This document shows positions 17,482 to 25,213 of a DNA stretch of 64,000 nt, piece by piece. Under the pieces are notes generated by a model. That model did no database searches. It saw only the letters and a program-made list of their open reading frames with translations, and was not told the origin of the DNA. The stretch is from Austwickia sp. (GTDB taxonomy: Bacteria; Actinomycetota; Actinomycetes; Actinomycetales; Dermatophilaceae). The stretch spans positions 372,001 through 436,000 of the forward strand of contig CP064985.1 of NCBI GenBank assembly GCA_016699675.1, given 5' to 3'. The position numbers were made by a program, and so were the translations under genes. How positions within the stretch are numbered: position 1 is the stretch's first letter; each line of letters starts with the position of its first letter.

Positions 17482-18257
17482 GTCCGATCTCCTTCCGTGC
17501 TCGCCAGGATCTCCACCAGGTGGATGGGCTTGACCCCGGCGTTCTGCCGATTGAGGACGCCGGAGATGTTGAGCAGGCACAGGTTGTCGCCGGCCACGAG
17601 GTATTCGGCGCCGGTGTCCGCGACGTGCCGGGCCTTGTCGCCGGCCATCGCCGTCGAGATGTCCGGGTTCTTCATGGCGAAGGTGCCGCCGAAGCCGCAA
17701 CAGCGGTCGTCGTCGACCAGGGGAAGCACGGTGATGCCCCGCACCGCCTGCAGCAGGCGCATGGGCTTGTCGCCCACCTGCGCGATACGCATCGAGTGAC
17801 AGGTGGGGTGGTAGGTGACCTTGTGCGGGAAGTACGCCCCCACGTCGGTCAACCCCAGCACGTCGATGAGGAATTCGCTGATGTCGTAGGTGCGCGCGGC
17901 GACCTCGGCCGCCTCCCGGGCCAGCCCGGCATCGCCGGCGTGGTTCGCGAGCATCTCGTGCTGATGCCGGACCGAGCCGACGCAGCTGCCCGAGGGGCCC
18001 ACGACGTACTGGTAGTCCCGGAATGTCTCCACGTAGTTGCGCACGACAGGGACGGCCTCGTCGAAATAGCCGGTGTTGGTGAACGCCTGCCCGCAGCAGG
18101 TCTGCCGGGCCGGGAACACCACCTCGCAGCCCAGCCGCTCCAGCAGGGCCACGACGGCCTTGGGGGTCTGCGGGAACATCACGTCGTTCGCGCAGGTGGC
18201 GAAGAGGGCGACGCGCGTGCCCGCGGGGGCCCGGCGCGCCTCGTCGACCATGGTCAT
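17478..18257 (-). CDS. lutA: L-lactate utilisation protein LutA (CCG domains)
   Basis: This 259-residue protein contains two cysteine-rich CCG modules, ending in QTCCGQAF and DRCCGFGGTF, as in heterodisulfide reductase subunits and GlpC/LldE. It is the LutA/LldE component of lactate oxidation. It is first in the lutABC unit and lies 54 bp after the permease gene, so all four are probably co-transcribed from the divergent control region at 20.1 kb. Confidence 0.92.
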   Translation of the reverse strand: MTMVDEARRAPAGTRVALFATCANDVMFPQTPKAVVALLERLGCEVVFPARQTCCGQAFTNTGYFDEAVPVVRNYVETFRDYQYVVGPSGSCVGSVRHQHEMLANHAGDAGLAREAAEVAARTYDISEFLIDVLGLTDVGAYFPHKVTYHPTCHSMRIAQVGDKPMRLLQAVRGITVLPLVDDDRCCGFGGTFAMKNPDISTAMAGDKARHVADTGAEYLVAGDNLCLLNISGVLNRQNAGVKPIHLVEILASTEGDRT

Positions 18258-18311
18258 GAGATCACCCTTTCGGATGTGGGGTGCATGGGGAGGGTCGAGT
18301 GATCGGACCGA

Positions 18312-20066
18312 TCAGAAGTGAGGCAGCATCCAGGACAGCACCGGCGTGGACTGGAGGCCGACCAAGAGGCACAGGACGACGAGCAGGCTCACACTCCACC
18401 ACATGACGCGGCGCAGAATGTCGGATTCGCGCCCCAGGAGCCCGACGGCCGTGGCCGCGATGGTGAGGTTCTGCGGGCTGATCATCTTGCCTACGACGCC
18501 ACCGGCGGTGTTGGCCGCGACGAGCAGCGTCGGGTCGATGCCGGCCTCCTTGGCGGCCGTCTGCTGCAGCGTGGCGAACAGCGCGTTGGCGCTGGTGTCC
18601 GAGCCGGTCACCGCCGTACCGATCCAGCCGAGGATCGGCGACAGGAAGGCGAAGGCGGCGCCCGCACCGGCGATCCAGGTGCCGATCGTCACGGTCTGGC
18701 CGGACAGGTTCATCACGTAGGCCAGCGAGAGCACCGAGGCGATGGTGAGGAAGGAGAACTTCATCCGTACGGCGACGGCGCCGATGACCTTGGCGAGGCC
18801 GCCGAGTCCCACGCCGTAGACCAGGGCGACGATCACGGAGCAGATCAGCAGCATCGTGCCGGGGTTCGACAGCCACTGGAAGTTGTAGACGGCCGAGCTG
18901 TTCGGCTTGCCGGCGGCGGTGAGGACCTCCCCCGCCACGCCCGGCCAGTTGACCTTGATGTCCGTGCTCGCCAGCCAGGTCTTCACGGCGGGGACCAGCT
19001 TGGCCAGGGAGAAGACGGCGATGACCAGGAGGTACGGGAACAGCGCCATGCCGACCTTGCCGGCGGTCAGTCGCTCGGCGGCGGCCGCACTGGCCATCGA
19101 CTGCTGACGCGTCGCGGTCGCCGTGGCGGCGCCGCCGCCGACCGCGGCGTGCGCGTGCCCGTGCTCGGGCTCGACCGGCAGCCCGGCCTCCTCGCGCTCG
19201 GCGACGTACGCGCGGCGCAGGTCGGCGCGCACCTCGTCGCGGCCCTGGGGGTGCCAGAACCGCAGCATGATGACGACGACGGCGAGGCCGGCCAGCGAGG
19301 AGATGATGTCGGTGAGCTCCATCGACAGGTAGGTGGCGCTGATCCACTGGGTGATGCCGAACGTGAGCCCGGTGACGAGGGCCACCGGCCAGCACTGCCG
19401 GACCCCGCGCATACCGTCGGTGAGGAAGCACAGGAACAGCGGCACCATGAAGGCCAGGATCGGGGTCTGGTGGCCGACGTAGGCACCGATCTGCGACGCG
19501 GGGATGCCGGTCAGCGCGCCCGCGGTCGTGATGGGGGTGCCGATGGCGCCGAAGGCGACCGGCGCCGTGTTGGCCAGCAGCACGACGGTGGCCGCGCGGA
19601 TCGCCGAGAAGCCGCAGGCCATAAGCATGACGCCGGTGATCGCGACGGGCGCGCCGAAGCCGGCCAGCGCCTCCATGAGGCCGCCGAAGCAGAAGGCGAT
19701 GAGGATGGCCTGAATCCGCGGGTCGTCCGAGATCGCGTCGAACACGTCGCGGAGGTCCTCGAAGCGGCCCGAGGCCACCGTGACCTCGTAGAGGGCGATC
19801 GCCATGAACACGATCCACGCGATGGGGAACAGGCCGAACACGGCCCCCTCCACCGCGCCGGACAGGGCCGGGACGATCGGCATCTTCCAGCCGAGCACGG
19901 CCACGAGGATCGCCACGGCCAGCGCGGTCAGGCCAGCGAGGTGGGCCTTCCAGCGCAGGACGCCGAGGGTGACGAACATCGTGATCAGGGGAAGCAGGCC
20001 GATGAGGGCCGAGAGCCACATGGGCCCCACGGGCGAGATGTCGGGCTTGAAGGCGGTCAGGAACAT
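18312..20066 (-). CDS. lldP: L-lactate permease
   Basis: A 584-residue integral membrane protein of the LctP family with about 14 helices. Family stretches include GGLMEALAGFGAPVAITG, NTAPVAFGAIGTPI, GSDTSANALFATLQ and MISPQNLTIA. A hydrophilic loop near residues 235-275 is His/Glu/Ala-rich. The start giving MFLTAFKPD is used because the family begins here; an in-frame GTG lies two codons upstream. It brings lactate in for the LutABC enzyme encoded immediately downstream. Confidence 0.93.
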   Translation of the reverse strand: MFLTAFKPDISPVGPMWLSALIGLLPLITMFVTLGVLRWKAHLAGLTALAVAILVAVLGWKMPIVPALSGAVEGAVFGLFPIAWIVFMAIALYEVTVASGRFEDLRDVFDAISDDPRIQAILIAFCFGGLMEALAGFGAPVAITGVMLMACGFSAIRAATVVLLANTAPVAFGAIGTPITTAGALTGIPASQIGAYVGHQTPILAFMVPLFLCFLTDGMRGVRQCWPVALVTGLTFGITQWISATYLSMELTDIISSLAGLAVVVIMLRFWHPQGRDEVRADLRRAYVAEREEAGLPVEPEHGHAHAAVGGGAATATATRQQSMASAAAAERLTAGKVGMALFPYLLVIAVFSLAKLVPAVKTWLASTDIKVNWPGVAGEVLTAAGKPNSSAVYNFQWLSNPGTMLLICSVIVALVYGVGLGGLAKVIGAVAVRMKFSFLTIASVLSLAYVMNLSGQTVTIGTWIAGAGAAFAFLSPILGWIGTAVTGSDTSANALFATLQQTAAKEAGIDPTLLVAANTAGGVVGKMISPQNLTIAATAVGLLGRESDILRRVMWWSVSLLVVLCLLVGLQSTPVLSWMLPHF

Positions 20067-20162
20067 GAGCACAACTCCGGGCTCGGGGGTCAGGACAACC
20101 AGTCGGGTGGCGGGCGTCCCGCGCCGCGGGTTCTCCGGGCGGGGCCTTGTGCTCGCACGCTG

Positions 20163-20175
20163 ATGGTCTAACCAT
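20163..20175. promoter_or_regulatory. FadR/LldR-type operator
   Basis: ATGGTCTAACCAT is a perfect palindrome with the TGGT-N3-ACCA core typical of GntR/FadR-family sites (PdhR, LldR). It lies in the divergent gap between lldP and the regulator, about 100 bp from the lldP start, and is the best candidate for autoregulation and lactate control. Confidence 0.65.
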
Positions 20176-20219
20176 TGAAGGTAGAGACCACCGAGAGCGC
20201 GGTCAAGGCCTTCTTGCGA

Positions 20220-20232
20220 AATGTCAGACCAA
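20220..20232. promoter_or_regulatory. Second, degenerate FadR/LldR-type half operator
   Basis: ATGTCAGACCAAT on the plus strand (ATTGGTCTGACAT on the other) keeps TGGTCT and one matching half of the upstream palindrome at 20163. It lies closer to the regulator start. Two spaced sites would fit looping or separate control of the divergent promoters; this is inference. Confidence 0.4.
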
Positions 20233-20286
20233 TGCGGCCCGATCTGTGCGCAAGTGGAGCAGAGTGAGGGTGAAGGGAGGTACGTC

Positions 20287-21105
20287 GTGACCGTGAGCGA
20301 CGCCGCCACGAGTGAGAACGCGGCCACCACCGGCCAGGCCATCACCGGCGAGGCCACCACCGGCGAGGCGGCCGCCGGCCCCTGGCGTCCGGTCCGCCGC
20401 CAGCGTGCCTATCAGCAGGTGGTGGCGCAGATCGAGGAGCAGATCCTGCACGGCACCCTCGCCGTCGGCGACCGGCTCCCGGCGGAGCGCGACCTGGCGG
20501 CGATGCTCGGCGTCTCCCGGGCGGCAGTCCGCGAGGCCATCCGCACGCTGCAGGCGCAGGGGGTCCTGCACGCGGCCGTCGGGGTGGGGCCCGACGGCGG
20601 CACCACGGTGTGCGCGATGCCGAGCGAGGCCCTCTCCCGCATGCTCCGACTGCACGTGGCGCTGTCGAACTTCCCCATGGGCGACGTCATCGAGGCGCGG
20701 GTCATGCTGGAGCGCTGGAGCGCGCGCCTCGCCGCCCGCGCCGGCTCCGAAACCCAGGTCGCCCGGCTGCGGCGGCTCGCCGACTACATGGAGTCGCCCG
20801 ACGTGGACCGGGCCGAGTTCAACGACCTCGACACCGAGTTCCACGTGACCATTGCGGAGGCGGGGGGCAACCGGCTGGTCGGCGACATGACCAGCGCCAT
20901 CCGCGAGTCGATGCGCCTGCCGATCCTCGACAGTTTCCACGAGATGCCCGACTGGGACGGCTTCGTCGACGACCTGCGATCGGGACACCGGCAGATCGCC
21001 GAGGCCATCGGCGCGGGCGACGAACTCGCCGCGGCGGACGCCGTCGAGGAGCACATCCGGTTCGCCTACTCCGCGCTCAATTGGCGGCGGCCCGGGCAGG
21101 GCTGA
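20287..21105 (+). CDS. lldR: FadR-type GntR-family regulator of lactate genes
   Basis: Residues about 40-105 form the GntR winged helix (QILHGTLAVGDRLPAERDLA, LGVSRAAVREAIRTLQ). The rest is an all-helical FCD ligand domain with the metal-binding Asp/His pattern: EFNDLDTEFHVTIAEAGGN, SGHRQIAEAI, VEEHIRFAY. Divergent placement from lldP-lutABC strongly suggests a lactate-responsive repressor. I prefer the GTG with a GAAGGGAGG site 5 bases upstream over an ATG 66 bases earlier that has none. The N-terminal 30 residues are Ala/Thr-rich with TGEATTGEA repeats. Confidence 0.85.
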   Translation: MTVSDAATSENAATTGQAITGEATTGEAAAGPWRPVRRQRAYQQVVAQIEEQILHGTLAVGDRLPAERDLAAMLGVSRAAVREAIRTLQAQGVLHAAVGVGPDGGTTVCAMPSEALSRMLRLHVALSNFPMGDVIEARVMLERWSARLAARAGSETQVARLRRLADYMESPDVDRAEFNDLDTEFHVTIAEAGGNRLVGDMTSAIRESMRLPILDSFHEMPDWDGFVDDLRSGHRQIAEAIGAGDELAAADAVEEHIRFAYSALNWRRPGQG

Positions 21106-21113
21106 CCGGCAGA

Positions 21114-21824
21114 TCAGATGGCGTAGTCGCCTGGCTCGGCCGGCTCGCCCACCTCGGCTGATTCGCGCGACGCGGGCGCGGCCTCCGCGCCACCGGCCCC
21201 GGCCACCCGACGGACATCCTCCTCGCTGACCCCGCCCTGGCGGAGCACCCGTGGTTCGGTCCCCGTGCAGTCGACGATCGTCGACGCGAGACCGGCGCGC
21301 GAGGGTCCCCCGTCGAGATAGACGTCCACCGCGGGGCCGAGCATCGTCGCGGCCTCGAGGATCGTCGTCGCCGCCGGTTGCCCCGTGGCGTTCGCGCTGG
21401 TCACGGCCATGGGGCCGGTCTGCTCGAGCACCGCCAACGCGATCGGGTCGGCCGGCATCCGCAGCCCGACCGTGCCGTTGGTGTCGCCGAGGTCCCACAT
21501 GAGCGAGGCCTGGGCGCGCAGGATCACCGTGAGCGGCCCCGGCCAGAACTGCGCCATGAGCGCCCGAGCGTAGTCGGGCACGTCCGTCGCGAGCCCGTCG
21601 ACCGTGCGCAGGTTCGGGATGAGCACCGGCGGAGGCATCTCGCGGCCGCGGCCCTTTGCGGCCAACAGCGCTTGTACGGCGTCCGGGGCGAAGGCGTCGG
21701 CCCCCACGCCGTACACCGTGTCGGTCGGCAACACCACGAGACGCCCGTCGCGAACGGCCTCGGCGGCCTGGGCCACCGCGTTCGCGCGGGAGTCCTCGCT
21801 GGTGCAATCCAGAACTGGGCTCAC
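21114..21824 (-). CDS. tsaC: L-threonylcarbamoyladenylate synthase (TsaC/Sua5)
   Basis: It makes threonylcarbamoyl-AMP for the universal t6A37 tRNA modification. The YrdC domain fills most of the 236 residues: LVVLPTDTVYGVGADAF, KGRGREMPPPVLIPN, FWPGPLTVIL, VGLRMPADPIA, MAVTSANATGQPAAT and SRAGLASTIVD. It lacks the Sua5 C-terminal domain but has an acidic, Ala-rich tail of about 40 residues. It sits after prmC as in M. tuberculosis (Rv1301), but one gene (the repeat protein) is inserted between them. Confidence 0.93.
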   Translation of the reverse strand: MSPVLDCTSEDSRANAVAQAAEAVRDGRLVVLPTDTVYGVGADAFAPDAVQALLAAKGRGREMPPPVLIPNLRTVDGLATDVPDYARALMAQFWPGPLTVILRAQASLMWDLGDTNGTVGLRMPADPIALAVLEQTGPMAVTSANATGQPAATTILEAATMLGPAVDVYLDGGPSRAGLASTIVDCTGTEPRVLRQGGVSEEDVRRVAGAGGAEAAPASRESAEVGEPAEPGDYAI

Positions 21825-21833
21825 GCCGCCAGT

Positions 21834-22598
21834 CTAGAAGTCGAACCCGCCGTCGAATCCGCCGCCGTCGAAGCCACCGCCGTCGAAACCTCCCGCGTCG
21901 AAGCCGCCCGCGTCGTAACCGCCGCCGTCGCCGCCGAAGCCGGCGGCGTCGCCACCCACCTGACTGGTGTCGAGGCTCGCCTGGTCGTTGAAGCCGCCGC
22001 CGTCGCCCGCCCCGAAGTCCCCGCCCCCGCCGTCGGCGAACGCCTGGTCTCCTCCGCCGGTGTCCCAGTCCATGAAGCCGTCGTGGTCGAAGAACTCGTT
22101 GGCGATCGCGGTGCCGATGAACGCGCCCGCGAGGGAGCCGAGCAGCATGCCGCCCATCCCCATGCCGCCGCCCATCATGCCGCCACCCATCATGCGGGTC
22201 ATCGTCCCCGGCTGGCGCATCTCCTGGCGAGTGGCCGCCCGGGCCAGCGATTGCGGGCTGTCGTCCGCGGGCCGATCCATCGGGTTGCCCTGCGACAGGC
22301 GCGCGAGCACCTCGCGACGCTGGTCCGGCGTCAGCTTGGCGAACGCCTCCTCGTGGGCCTTCTCGATCTGGTCGGGCGGCGCGGTCTGGAGGAGGTACTG
22401 GTAGCGCCGAATCGCCTGGTCGTTCTCCTGCTGCTGGGGCGAGCGCATGTCCTGCGGGGCGCCGTAGCCCTGCTGCCCGTACGCCTGCTGCCCATAGCCC
22501 TGCTGGCCATAACCCTGCTGGCCGTAACCCTGCTGCCCGGCGTACCGCTGGTTGCCCTGCTGCTGGCCGCGGCCGAACAGCCGGTCGAGGAAGCCCAT
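21834..22598 (-). CDS. Low-complexity protein with QGYG repeats, glycine zipper and GGFD tail
   Basis: The 254-residue protein starts MGFLDRLFGRG after an AAAGGA ribosome site. Residues about 12-50 are Gln/Gly/Tyr-rich with five QQGYG/QQAYG units. A helical middle part (QAIRRYQYLLQTAPPDQIEK, FAKLTPDQRREVLARL) resembles a small conserved actinobacterial family I cannot name. About residues 135-165 form a Met/Gly glycine-zipper hydrophobic stretch that may insert into membranes. The last 40 residues are tandem DAGGFDAGGFDGGGFD units ending in Phe. No catalytic motif is seen. The composition is prion-like. It is inserted between prmC and tsaC in an otherwise conserved order. Confidence 0.75.
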   Translation of the reverse strand: MGFLDRLFGRGQQQGNQRYAGQQGYGQQGYGQQGYGQQAYGQQGYGAPQDMRSPQQQENDQAIRRYQYLLQTAPPDQIEKAHEEAFAKLTPDQRREVLARLSQGNPMDRPADDSPQSLARAATRQEMRQPGTMTRMMGGGMMGGGMGMGGMLLGSLAGAFIGTAIANEFFDHDGFMDWDTGGGDQAFADGGGGDFGAGDGGGFNDQASLDTSQVGGDAAGFGGDGGGYDAGGFDAGGFDGGGFDGGGFDGGFDF

Positions 22599-22691
22599 GT
22601 CGATCCTTTCGGGGCCGGCGACCCGAGCGGCCGCTCTCGTGCGGGGCAACGCGGTCGCGCGCCGCATCGTTCCCGCCCTTGCCCCCGGCCC

Positions 22692-23642
22692 TTACCCGCG
22701 CCGCGCGAGGGTGACACGTGGCCGGCCGGCCAGGTCGGGTTCGTCGCGGACGTCCCGCCAATGGCCCTGAGCGGCCAGCGCGGCCGGCAGCGACTCGCCC
22801 TGGGCGTCGCCGTGCTCCATCGCGAGCAAACCGCCCGGCCGCAGCAGCGCCGCGGCCCGCGCGGCCATCCGCAGCGGCACGGCGAGACCGTCGGCGCTGC
22901 GTCCGTACAGCGCCAGCTCCGGATCGTGGTCGCGCACCTCGGGATCGATCGGCACCATGCCGTCGGGGATGTACGGCGGGTTGCACGTCACGACGTCCAC
23001 GGCGCCCGTCAGGCCCGCCAGCTCGGGCAGCGGGTCCGCGGCGTCCCCGACGACCAGGGTCACTGGCCGTCCCGAGGCGGTCACGTTGGCCCGCGCGTAC
23101 GTCGCAGCCTGCGGAGATTTCTCCACGGCCCAGACCCGGGCGCACGGAATCTCGTCCGCCACCGCCAGCGCGATCACTCCCGAACCGGTGCACAGGTCCA
23201 CCACGATCGGGGCGGGCGCCGCCGGGTCGACCGCGGCCAGCCGGGTCAGCTCGGCCACCACGTGCCCGACCAACACCTCGGTCTCCGGCCGGGGGATGAA
23301 CACCCCGGGACCGACGGACAGGGTGAGCCGACGAAAGTGCGCCACCCCGGTGAGGTGCTGCAGCGGCACGCGCGCGGCGCGGCGCGCCACGAGCTCGGCG
23401 TACCCCGCCGGGACCGGGGCCCCAAGCACCGCCGCGCGGCGCACGTCGCCGTACGACGTGTCGAGCAGGTGCGACGCGAGCGCGACCGCATCCGCCTGCG
23501 GGCTGGCCACCCCCGCCGCTTCCAGCCGCGCCGTCGCCGCGCGAAGCGCGCCGGCCAGCCTCCCGCCCAGTCCCCCGGCGTCGACGGGCCCGACGGGCTC
23601 GACGGGCTCGGGCGCTGGGACCGGCGAGATCGGCGGCGTCAC
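22692..23642 (-). CDS. prmC: Release factor N5-glutamine methyltransferase
   Basis: It methylates the GGQ glutamine of peptide-chain release factors. The 316-residue protein has the SAM-binding loop VVDLCTGSGVIALAVAD and the substrate-binding NPPY in VVTCNPPYIPDGM. It starts with GTG overlapping the prfA stop by 4 bp, so enzyme and substrate are translationally coupled. The N-terminus has a Pro/Val-rich stretch encoded by short CGACGGGCT repeats. Confidence 0.95.
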   Translation of the reverse strand: MTPPISPVPAPEPVEPVGPVDAGGLGGRLAGALRAATARLEAAGVASPQADAVALASHLLDTSYGDVRRAAVLGAPVPAGYAELVARRAARVPLQHLTGVAHFRRLTLSVGPGVFIPRPETEVLVGHVVAELTRLAAVDPAAPAPIVVDLCTGSGVIALAVADEIPCARVWAVEKSPQAATYARANVTASGRPVTLVVGDAADPLPELAGLTGAVDVVTCNPPYIPDGMVPIDPEVRDHDPELALYGRSADGLAVPLRMAARAAALLRPGGLLAMEHGDAQGESLPAALAAQGHWRDVRDEPDLAGRPRVTLARRG

Positions 23643-24721
23643 GAACCGTCCGCGAGGTGTGCGAGCCGCTCCGCCTCGTCGGCGTCCAGGCAGGACTGCA
23701 CCACCGGATCGAGATCCCCGTCGAGGACCTGGTCGAGGTTGTACGCCTTGAACCCGGTGCGGTGATCGGCGATCCGGTTCTCCGGGAAGTTGTAGGTGCG
23801 GATCCGCTCGCTGCGGTCGACGGTGCGCACCTGGCTGCGGCGGGCGTCGGCGGCGGCGGCCTCCGCCTCCTCCACGCGCATCCGGTGCAGCCGCGCGCGC
23901 AGCACGCGCAGGGCCGACTCCTTGTTCTGCAGCTGGCTCTTCTCGTTCTGGCAGCTGACGACCAGGCCGGTCGGCAGGTGCGTGATCCGCACGGCGGAGT
24001 CGGTGGTGTTGACGCTCTGCCCGCCGGGCCCGGAGCTGCGGTAGACGTCGATCCGCAGGTCGTTCGCGGCGATCTCGACCTCTTCGGGGTCGTCGACATC
24101 CGGCATGACCAGCACCCCGGCGGCGCTGGTGTGGATGCGGCCCTGGCTCTCGGTGACCGGCACCCGCTGGACCCGGTGCACGCCGCCCTCGAACTTCAGC
24201 CGCGCCCAGGGGGCCTCGCCCGGCTGGGCCGGGCCCTTCGCGGTGACGGCCAGGCGCGCGTCCTTGTAGCCGCCCAGGTCCGACTCGGTGGCGTCCAGCA
24301 GGCGCGTGGTCCAGCCGCGGCGCTCGGCGTACCGCAGGTACATCCGCAGCAGGTCGCCCGCGAACAGCGCGGACTCCTCGCCGCCCTCCCCCGCCTTCAC
24401 CTCGACGATCGCGTCGCGGTCGTCGTCGGGATCGCGCGGAACGAGCAGCCGGCGCAGGCGCTCGCTCGCCTGGTCCAGCTCGGCAGCCAGCTCCGGAACC
24501 TCCGCGGCGAAGGCGGCGTCCTCCTGGCCCAGCTCGCGGGCGGCGGCGAGGTCGTCGGTCAGCGAACGGACCTGCTCATAGGCGCGCACCGTCGGGGCGA
24601 GGGCGGCGTACCGCTTGTTGAGCCGGCGGACCTGCGCCGGGTCACCGAACACCTCGGGATCGGCGAGCCGCGCCTCCAGCTGCGCGTACTCGTCCGCGAG
24701 CGCGGCGGCGGAGTCGAGCAT
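23639..24721 (-). CDS. prfA: Peptide chain release factor 1
   Basis: It ends translation at UAA and UAG. The 360-residue protein has the GGQ loop (SSGPGGQSVNTTDSAVRITH) and the stop-recognition tripeptide region VPVTESQGRIHTSA (PxT type, as expected for RF1, not the SPF of RF2). Its length is normal. It stands between rpmE and prmC as in other actinobacteria. The presence of an RF1 that reads UAG is relevant for the amber codon in the oxidoreductase gene at 50.9 kb. Confidence 0.97.
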   Translation of the reverse strand: MLDSAAALADEYAQLEARLADPEVFGDPAQVRRLNKRYAALAPTVRAYEQVRSLTDDLAAARELGQEDAAFAAEVPELAAELDQASERLRRLLVPRDPDDDRDAIVEVKAGEGGEESALFAGDLLRMYLRYAERRGWTTRLLDATESDLGGYKDARLAVTAKGPAQPGEAPWARLKFEGGVHRVQRVPVTESQGRIHTSAAGVLVMPDVDDPEEVEIAANDLRIDVYRSSGPGGQSVNTTDSAVRITHLPTGLVVSCQNEKSQLQNKESALRVLRARLHRMRVEEAEAAAADARRSQVRTVDRSERIRTYNFPENRIADHRTGFKAYNLDQVLDGDLDPVVQSCLDADEAERLAHLADGS

Positions 24722-24850
24722 CGGCGGTCCTTTCGAGCGTCGCTGGGCGGTCGAGTCGCCGCGCTCGGCGCGGGCCCCGACCCGGGGGCGGACATGCCGC
24801 GACGCCGGTCCCGGCGCGAAGGCGCCCGGAGACCGGCGTCGGCGAGGTCG

Positions 24851-25066
24851 CTACTTGGCGGCCTTCTTGGCGTAACGAGCCTGGAACCGGGCCACGCGGC
24901 CACCGGTGTCGAGGATCTTCTGCTTGCCCGTGTAGAACGGGTGGCACTGGCTGCACACGTCGGCGTTGATGACGCCGCTCTTGGCGGTGCTGCGCGTGGT
25001 GAAGCTATTGCCGCAGGTGCACGTCACGGTCGTGACGCCGTAGGCGGGGTGAATGTCCTTCTGCAC
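24851..25066 (-). CDS. rpmE: 50S ribosomal protein L31, zinc-binding type
   Basis: 71 residues with Cys16, Cys18, Cys38 and Cys41 (TCTCGNSF, DVCSQCHPFYTGKQ), the C+ form that binds zinc. It starts with GTG after an AAGGAG site. In actinobacteria the C+ form can be replaced by a C- paralogue under zinc limitation; no paralogue is in this window. It normally follows rho directly, but here the two-component/GT2 cassette separates them. Confidence 0.97.
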   Translation of the reverse strand: MQKDIHPAYGVTTVTCTCGNSFTTRSTAKSGVINADVCSQCHPFYTGKQKILDTGGRVARFQARYAKKAAK

Positions 25067-25213
25067 GGGTCTCTCCTTGGAGGCGATCGGAGCCGGGTCG
25101 TCGTGCCGGAGGCGGTACGACGTGAACCGGAGCCAGTCCTCAAGTGTGCCAGAGGGCTCAATGCGGCCGGAAATCGGCCCCCCTCACCCGCCCGCGCCGC
25201 CGCGAATCGGGCC

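Noticed and set aside
20224..24099. A 1291-codon open frame on the minus strand
   Set aside because: It runs across prfA, prmC, the repeat protein, tsaC and lldR in a wrong frame; no domain seen, only low-complexity Arg/Gly sequence.
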